A stretch of 27,401 bases of DNA from CAZEFK01 sp964511405 (lineage in GTDB: Bacteria > Pseudomonadota > Alphaproteobacteria > Elsterales > Elsteraceae): assembly GCA_964511405.1 (NCBI GenBank), contig CAZEFK010000094.1, positions 1 through 27,401 of the forward strand, given 5' to 3'. Below the pieces are notes generated by a model that ran no database searches, had not been told where the DNA came from, and saw only the letters and a list, made by a program, of their open reading frames with translations. Position 1 is the stretch's first letter. Every line of letters starts with the position of its first letter. A program made the position numbers and the translations under genes. Positions 23,175 through 27,401 of this stretch are shown here, in pieces.

Positions 23175-23209
23175 GTTGGCGACGATCGGTGTGGCGGATG
23201 GAGACGGGA

Positions 23210-24031
23210 ATGACGGACAAGACCGGGACGGATGCAGCAACCGGGACGCAGTTGCTGGACCGGGCCGTCGCGGTACTGAAATTCCTCGGCGAGATCGGCC
23301 AGGAAGGGGCCACGATGGCGGCGATCGGCGACCGCTTCGGCCTGAAGCAGTCGACCGCGCACCGGATCGTGTCCGCCCTGGAGCGTCACGGACTGGTCGA
23401 CCGCGAGCGCGAAACCAAGCGCTATCGGCTCGGCCTCGCCCTGTTCGCCATGGGCGCCACGGCCGCCGACGGCACCGGGCTCCGTCGGTTGGCGCGCCCG
23501 GCCCTGATGCGTCTGTCGGCCGGGACCGGCGACACCGTGTTCCTGATGGCCCGCGCCGGCTTCAACACCGTCTGCGTCGACCGGCAGGAAGGCACCTACG
23601 TCATCGACAGCCTGACCGGCCACATCGGCGGACAGATTCCGATGGGGGTGGGCCCTGCGAGCCAAGCCATCCTCGCCTTCCTGCCCCCGCGCGAGGCCGA
23701 CGTCATCATCTCGACCAACGCGCCGCTCTATCCGCGCTATGGACGGCTCAGCGAAACCCGCGTGCGCGACCAGGTCGGCGCCATCCGCCAGCAGGGCTAT
23801 GCCCTCGACGACGGCGACCTGGTCGCGGGCATCTCGGCCATTGCCGTGCCGATCCTGCCGAAGGGGCGCGACGCCGTGGCGTCCATCGCCATCAACATGA
23901 CCAGCGCGCGGCTCGGCCCCGGCCGGCTCGACACGCTCGTCGACGCCCTGACCCAGGAGATCCGGGCGATCGAGACCGCGCTCAATCCGCTCGAGCAGGT
24001 GCGCACCGCCGGCGGCCCGACAGGGTTCTGA
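23210..24031 (+). CDS. IclR family transcriptional regulator
   Basis: This 273-aa regulator has an N-terminal winged helix (QLLDRAVAVLKFLGEIG, then IGDRFGLKQSTAHRIVSALERHGLVDRE, about 13-66). A C-terminal IclR effector domain follows, with TGDTVFLMARAGFNTVCVDRQEG, IPMGVGPASQAILAF and ISAIAVPI, the usual effector-pocket blocks. The start is ATG 23210, with GGAG six bases upstream; ATG 23198 is also possible and adds four residues. It follows the MmgE/PrpD gene and probably binds the twin palindromes upstream of it, controlling both that operon and the ABC/hydA run. It converges with the isomerase-like gene with a 30-base gap. Confidence 0.92.
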   Translation: MTDKTGTDAATGTQLLDRAVAVLKFLGEIGQEGATMAAIGDRFGLKQSTAHRIVSALERHGLVDRERETKRYRLGLALFAMGATAADGTGLRRLARPALMRLSAGTGDTVFLMARAGFNTVCVDRQEGTYVIDSLTGHIGGQIPMGVGPASQAILAFLPPREADVIISTNAPLYPRYGRLSETRVRDQVGAIRQQGYALDDGDLVAGISAIAVPILPKGRDAVASIAINMTSARLGPGRLDTLVDALTQEIRAIETALNPLEQVRTAGGPTGF

Positions 24032-24061
24032 CGACCGTCAAGGCCCTCGGCTGCCGGCCAC

Positions 24062-24391
24062 TCACCCGCGCAACCGCTCCAGCCGCGGCTGCACGGAAGC
24101 GATGCGGCCATCGATGCTGGTCAGCGGCGTCACGACCGTGGTCATGCGGGGCCACAGCGGCAGGTTCTCGATCAGGGCGTCCAGCGCCTCGACCGTATCG
24201 GCCTCGACGATCAGCGCCAAGGCGATCGATCCGGCCACGGGACCGCCCGCGAGCAGCCGGCCGTCGACCTTGAGCTCCTTCAGCATCGCCATGGTCGGCA
24301 GCACGAAGCGCTCGATAAAGGCCAGGCCCGCCTGCGGCTCGGCGGCCGGGCGGCCCGCCTCGGCCAGCGACATTTGCACCAGATACTGCAT
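24062..24391 (-). CDS. Muconolactone-isomerase-like small protein
   Basis: This 109-aa protein has the ferredoxin-like dimeric alpha/beta-barrel look of muconolactone delta-isomerase (CatC) and related YCII-like proteins. It starts MQYLVQMSLAE, has VDGRLLAGGPVAGSIALALIVEADTVEALDALIENLPLWPRM (about 43-84), and ends with a VTPLTSIDGR segment that parallels the CatC C-terminus. The conserved LPLWP motif is the best clue. The start ATG 24391 has GAGAGG at about seven bases and lies 10 bases after the stop of the QueG/SCP2-like gene, so the two form an operon. Enzyme activity is uncertain; no cat genes are in view. Confidence 0.7.
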   Translation of the reverse strand: MQYLVQMSLAEAGRPAAEPQAGLAFIERFVLPTMAMLKELKVDGRLLAGGPVAGSIALALIVEADTVEALDALIENLPLWPRMTTVVTPLTSIDGRIASVQPRLERLRG

Positions 24392-24401
24392 GGGGCGCCT
24401 C

Positions 24402-25736
24402 TCAGGACGGAAAGCAGCGGCCGAAGGCGCGCAGCAATTTCGGCGAGCCCTTGATCCGGACTTTGCGGCGCAGCAGCGCCCAGGGCAGCGAGGCCTCGCG
24501 GCGCAGAAAGCGCAGCCAGGTGTCGCTGTCGGCGACCAGGCGCAGGTCGGCCTTGCCGTGATGGCCCTCGGCCACGGTCAGCCGTCGGTCGCGGATCTCG
24601 ATGGTGGCGGTCAGCGGCTCGCGGCCGGTGAAGGTGAAATGGTAGACGGCGGCAAGCCCTTCGGACCGGCCGCGCTGGAATACCAGCGGCAGACCGCGCA
24701 GGAAGCCGCGCACGCCGCCCTGCCCGCCCAGGCCGTTGCGCACGCGCTTGGTGCGCTTTGTGGGCAGGTGGCGGGCGACATAGGCCTCGGCATCGGACTC
24801 GGCGACGACGTAGATCGTCTCCGCCTTCTCGCGCAGCGGCTTGACCGTCTCGTCGATGAAGCGGCGGCGGTCGGCCAGGTACGGCCCGATCACCTCCTCG
24901 CCGGCCGGGCACACCGATAGGCAATAGGCGGCCTTGTAGTTGGCGCCGAACGACAGGCTCTGCCACATGGACACGGTCTCGGCCGGCGTCACCTGGCGCC
25001 GGTACGCCCTGCGGCTGCCGCTGTCGGCCACGGTCTCGACCCAGTCCGTGAAGCCGCTCATGAATTCCCGGTAGTTGTGGGTGTAGCAGGCGGCGAAGTC
25101 GAAGCGGCCGTCCGCGGCGATGGCGCCGGTCGGGCAGGCCGCCACGCACAGCTTGCATTCCAGGCACGGGTTGTAGTCGAGCGGCGCGCCCGCTTCCGAG
25201 ACCTCGGCCGCGACCAGCACCGTGCCCAGCAGGATGAAATTGCCGAAGCGCGGATGGATGACGTTGCGATGGATGCCCATGCGGCCGAGCCCCGCCGCTT
25301 CGGCGATCGGCTTGTGCGACACCACCCACATCTTGCTGCCCCAGCGGTCGGCCTCCATGGGAAAGCCGGCGGTGACGTTGAGCGCCGGCACGCCCGCCTG
25401 CTCCAGCGCCGCCACGATCCGCCGCGCCGCGTCGTTCACGGCGTCGACCACGTGGTGGAACTCCAGGTTGGCGAGCGAGCGCGCCGGCGACCGGATCGGC
25501 TCGCGGTTCATCCGGCACACCAGGCTGACCAGGCTGCGGGTGCGCGGGAAGGCGGCCAGGATCTCGGCCCGCTGGGCGCCCAACGCCGGGGCGTCGAGCG
25601 CCACGAAGCCGACGTCGTCGGCCCCGCCGTCGAGAGCCAGGCGGCGCAGCCAGCCGGCGTCCAGAATGGGGGGTGGCGCCGCGGGCGCGTCGGCCCGGAC
25701 CCGCTTGACCGTAGGATGCTCCGCCAGCTCGGCCAT
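24402..25736 (-). CDS. QueG-like iron-sulfur protein fused to an SCP2-like domain
   Basis: This 444-aa protein appears to join two domains. Residues about 25-290 resemble epoxyqueuosine reductase and reductive-dehalogenase-like proteins: HKPIAEAAGLGRMGIHRNVIHPRFGNF, then a [4Fe-4S] motif C191-x2-C194-x2-C197-x3-C201-P and a second, divergent cysteine set (C217, C272, C276). Residues about 360-442 (AVYHFTFTGREPLTATIEIRD, then LRLVADSDTWLRFLRRE and IKGSPKLLRAFGR) resemble the sterol-carrier SCP2 fold. This suggests a redox reaction on a lipid or CoA-linked hydrophobic substrate; that is inference. No transmembrane helix or signal peptide. The start is ATG 25736 with GAGG upstream; an in-frame GTG at 25742 is less likely. 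It is divergent from MarR and co-transcribed with the isomerase-like gene. Confidence 0.8.
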   Translation of the reverse strand: MAELAEHPTVKRVRADAPAAPPPILDAGWLRRLALDGGADDVGFVALDAPALGAQRAEILAAFPRTRSLVSLVCRMNREPIRSPARSLANLEFHHVVDAVNDAARRIVAALEQAGVPALNVTAGFPMEADRWGSKMWVVSHKPIAEAAGLGRMGIHRNVIHPRFGNFILLGTVLVAAEVSEAGAPLDYNPCLECKLCVAACPTGAIAADGRFDFAACYTHNYREFMSGFTDWVETVADSGSRRAYRRQVTPAETVSMWQSLSFGANYKAAYCLSVCPAGEEVIGPYLADRRRFIDETVKPLREKAETIYVVAESDAEAYVARHLPTKRTKRVRNGLGGQGGVRGFLRGLPLVFQRGRSEGLAAVYHFTFTGREPLTATIEIRDRRLTVAEGHHGKADLRLVADSDTWLRFLRREASLPWALLRRKVRIKGSPKLLRAFGRCFPS

Positions 25737-25748
25737 GGCCACCTCATT

Positions 25749-25766
25749 TAGCTGTAGATACAGCTA
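25749..25766. promoter_or_regulatory. MarR-type operator 1
   Basis: The 18-base palindrome TAGCTGTAGATACAGCTA has perfect 8-bp arms around GA. It lies 13 bases before the QueG/SCP2-like start and covers the position expected for that gene's -10 box. A second copy of the motif is 40 bases away. Confidence 0.7.
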
Positions 25767-25770
25767 TCCG

Positions 25771-25789
25771 TTGACCGGCCGGCGGTCAA
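25771..25789. promoter_or_regulatory. Facing -35 boxes (TTGACC / GGTCAA) of divergent promoters
   Basis: TTGACC (25771-25776) and its mirror image GGTCAA (25784-25789) form an inverted pair between the two operators. Each is a near-consensus -35 box, reading toward marR and toward the QueG/SCP2-like gene respectively, so the two promoters overlap. The -10 boxes at 16-18 bases fall inside the operators and are poor matches. The marR start codon is about 33 bases from its -35, implying a very short leader. Confidence 0.5.
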
Positions 25790-25806
25790 GGCTGCATATG
25801 CAGCTA
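25789..25806. promoter_or_regulatory. MarR-type operator 2
   Basis: AGGCTGCATATGCAGCTA contains the perfect 14-bp palindrome GCTGCATATGCAGC. It matches operator 1 at GCTGyA-n2-TrCAGCTA. It ends two bases before the marR ATG, suggesting tight autorepression. Confidence 0.7.
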
Positions 25807-25808
25807 TC

Positions 25809-26252
25809 ATGGCGACATCGATCCCTCTGCAGGAGGTTGCCGCCTGCACCTGCCTGCGGCTGCGCAAGGCGGCGCGGCGGGTCACCCAGCTCTACGACCA
25901 GGCGCTGGCGCCGGCCGACCTGACGATCACGCAGTTCAGCCTGATGGCCCATCTGCTGCCCGGCCAGGGCCTGACCATGGGCGCCCTGGCCGAGGCGCTG
26001 GTGATGGATCCGACCACCCTCACCCGCAATCTGCGGCCGCTGCAGGCGCGCGGGCTGGTGGCCGTCGCGCCGGGCACCGAGGACCGCCGGCAGCGGCTGA
26101 TCCGCCTGACCGATGCCGGCCGCGCCCTCTTGGCCGACGCCTATCCGCTGTGGCGGGCGGCCCAGGCCGGCTTGGCCGAGCGGCTGGGCGGCCAGGCCGC
26201 TGATCTGGACACGGCCCTGACCGGGGCGCTGGCCCGCCTGAACCGGCCGTGA
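25809..26252 (+). CDS. MarR family transcriptional regulator
   Basis: This 147-aa winged-helix regulator shows LTITQFSLMAHLLPGQGLTMGALAEALVMDPTTLTRNLRPLQARGLVAV (about 37-85), followed by the wing GTEDRRQRLIRLTDAGRALL, which is the MarR DNA-binding signature. The ligand is unknown; MarR proteins often sense phenolic or CoA-linked aromatic compounds, which would suit the adjacent paaX-paaA genes. It is divergent from the QueG/SCP2-like operon over twin operators. Its stop overlaps the paaX start (GTGA), so the two regulators are co-translated. Confidence 0.92.
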   Translation: MATSIPLQEVAACTCLRLRKAARRVTQLYDQALAPADLTITQFSLMAHLLPGQGLTMGALAEALVMDPTTLTRNLRPLQARGLVAVAPGTEDRRQRLIRLTDAGRALLADAYPLWRAAQAGLAERLGGQAADLDTALTGALARLNRP

Positions 26253-27169
26253 CCCCCGACGCGGCGATCGAGCGACTGCGCCAGGACTTCGCGGCGCGCC
26301 GGCCGATCCGCTCGGGCTCGCTGATCGTCACAGTGTTCGGCGACGCTATTGCCCCGCGCGGCGGTGGCGCGCTGCTGGGCGGCCTACTACGCCTGCTGGC
26401 CGGTTTCGGGCTGAACGAGAGCCAGGTCCGCACCGCCCTGTCGCGCCTGGTCGCCGAGGGCTGGCTGGCGTCAACCCGAGTCGGCCGGCGCAGCGCCTAC
26501 AGCCTGACCGAGGCCGGGCAGCATCGGGTGGCCGAGGCCAGCCGCCGGATCTATCACGGCGCCCCGGCCGCGGTCCGCGACGGCTGGCGGCTGGCCATCC
26601 TGCCGCCGCTGGCGCCGGATCGTCGCGAAGCCTGGCAGCGGGCGCTCGGCTGGCTGGGCTTCGGCACCGTGGCGCCGACCGTCCTGCTCCACCCCGATCC
26701 CGATGCCGCCTCGCTCGCCTCGCTGCTCGCCGACATGCCCGCGGCCGAGCGTCCGGTGCTGCTGGCGGCCAGCGACAGCGCCGGCTCCGGCGGCTGGGCC
26801 CCGATCGTCGCGCGCGCCTGGGACTGGGCGGCCCTGGCCCACGGCTACGGGACGGTCACCGCCACCTTCGCGCCGGTCGCCGCCCACCTGTCCGGCCCGC
26901 CCGACCCGGAGGCGGCCCTGCAGCTGCGGCTGATGCTGATCCACGACCTGCGCCGGGTGGTGCTGCACGACCCGCTGCTGCCGGCCGCGCTGGCGCCGGC
27001 CGGATGGCCGGGCGACGGCGCCTTCGCCCTCGCCGGACGGATCTATCGGGCCGTCGCCCCGGCCGCCGAGCAGTGGCTCGACCGCCATCTGGCGCGCGCC
27101 GACGGGCCGCTGCCGGTCAATGCCACGCTCGGCGAGCGCTTCGCGATATGTCACGGAAAATCCGGTTGA
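26249..27169 (+). CDS. paaX: PaaX family regulator of phenylacetate degradation
   Basis: This 306-aa regulator of the PaaX family has an N-terminal winged helix (SLIVTVFGDAIAPRGGGALLGGLLRLLAGFGLNESQVRTALSRLVAEGWL, about 24-73, then RRSAYSLTEAGQ). The C-terminal PaaX domain includes LQLRLMLIHDLRRVVLHDPLLP near residues 226-247. In known systems PaaX represses the paa operon until phenylacetyl-CoA is present. It lies directly upstream of paaA, which supports that role. GTG 26249 overlaps the marR stop. Its last codons contain one half of the inverted repeat that probably serves as its own operator for paaA. Confidence 0.9.
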   Translation: MTPDAAIERLRQDFAARRPIRSGSLIVTVFGDAIAPRGGGALLGGLLRLLAGFGLNESQVRTALSRLVAEGWLASTRVGRRSAYSLTEAGQHRVAEASRRIYHGAPAAVRDGWRLAILPPLAPDRREAWQRALGWLGFGTVAPTVLLHPDPDAASLASLLADMPAAERPVLLAASDSAGSGGWAPIVARAWDWAALAHGYGTVTATFAPVAAHLSGPPDPEAALQLRLMLIHDLRRVVLHDPLLPAALAPAGWPGDGAFALAGRIYRAVAPAAEQWLDRHLARADGPLPVNATLGERFAICHGKSG

Positions 27170-27191
27170 ACTCCATTTTTCCGTGATATAT
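27146..27191. promoter_or_regulatory. Inverted repeat and promoter between paaX and paaA
   Basis: ATATGTCACGGAAAA (27146-27160) and TTTTCCGTGATATAT (27177-27191) form a 15-bp inverted repeat with one mismatch and a 16-base spacer. The left half lies inside the end of the paaX coding region. A -35-like TTGAAC (27166-27171) and a -10-like TATCCT (27189-27194), spaced 17, lie across the repeat, so a bound repressor would block paaA. It could also fold as an AT-rich terminator hairpin for paaX. Confidence 0.55.
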
Positions 27192-27220
27192 CCTCCCTGA
27201 ACCGATCGGGGAGGCGCGCC

Positions 27221-27401
27221 ATGTACACGCAGGGCCTGGACCACGCGCCTGATGCGGCCGCGGACCCCGCCGAGGCCGAGCGCCGGTTCCAGGCGCGCAT
27301 CGACGCCGACGAGAAGATCGAGCCCAAGGACTGGATGCCGGCGCGCTACCGGCAGACCCTGATCCGCCAGATCTCGCAGCACGCCCATTCCGAGATCGTC
27401 G
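27221..27401 (+). CDS. paaA: Phenylacetyl-CoA 1,2-epoxidase subunit PaaA (5' part)
   Basis: The first 60 codons of paaA are present; the window cuts the rest. PaaA is the catalytic di-iron subunit of the PaaABC(D)E complex that epoxidises the ring of phenylacetyl-CoA. The N-terminus is diagnostic: MYTQGLDHAPD, then FQARIDADEKIEPKDWMP and RQTLIRQISQHAHSEI, as in characterised PaaA proteins. GGGGAGG lies seven bases before the ATG. It is preceded by paaX and the inverted-repeat operator, and paaBCDE is expected downstream. Confidence 0.95.
   Translation, partial: MYTQGLDHAPDAAADPAEAERRFQARIDADEKIEPKDWMPARYRQTLIRQISQHAHSEIV

Overview
This window comes from a very GC-rich genome with dense coding and GTG starts. 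It most resembles an alphaproteobacterium of the Rhodospirillales or Azospirillum kind, judging from the gene families (PaaX next to paaA, an NMT1/THI5-type transporter beside preA, winged-helix/TPR regulators). This is inference; no rRNA or tRNA gene is present to confirm it, and I saw no CRISPR array, transposase, phage gene or replication origin.

Layout. (1) 1-5.7 kb, plus strand: the end of preA (dihydropyrimidine dehydrogenase), an M20-family carbamoyl-amino-acid hydrolase, and a four-gene ABC importer (ATPase, two permeases, NMT1/THI5-like binding protein). Overlaps of a few bases suggest one reductive pyrimidine catabolism and uptake operon, closed by a GC-rich hairpin at about 5704-5729. 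(2) 5.7-17 kb: a block of redox, stress and efflux genes with several local regulators. It holds an Old Yellow Enzyme paired with a TetR regulator, a winged-helix/TPR regulator divergent from an NmrA-like protein and an SDR, an AraC regulator, an NDH-2-like flavoprotein, an EmrA/EmrB-type efflux pair and, convergent with the pump, a glutathione S-transferase. A decayed C-terminal piece of a patatin-like phospholipase lies just before the efflux pair. (3) 21.6 down to 16.3 kb, minus strand: amino-acid-type ABC binding protein, permease, a second permease broken by a one-base frameshift, dihydropyrimidinase (hydA), cutC and the GST. hydA is the enzyme that acts between PreA and the M20 hydrolase, so the pathway is split by the 12-kb redox block. 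(4) 21.8-24.0 kb, plus strand: an MmgE/PrpD-family gene and an IclR regulator, divergent from the ABC genes across an AT-rich island with two matching palindromes. (5) 25.7 down to 24.1 kb, minus strand: a QueG-like iron-sulfur protein fused to an SCP2-like domain, followed 10 bases later by a small muconolactone-isomerase-like protein. Facing them on the plus strand are MarR and PaaX regulators and then the start of paaA, the first gene of a phenylacetyl-CoA epoxidase operon.

The overall theme is catabolism of pyrimidines and aromatic compounds, plus handling of reactive electrophiles. The least familiar unit is the MarR / QueG-SCP2 / isomerase-like module, with twin operators over facing promoters. 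The most informative defects are the frameshifted permease and the patatin relic.
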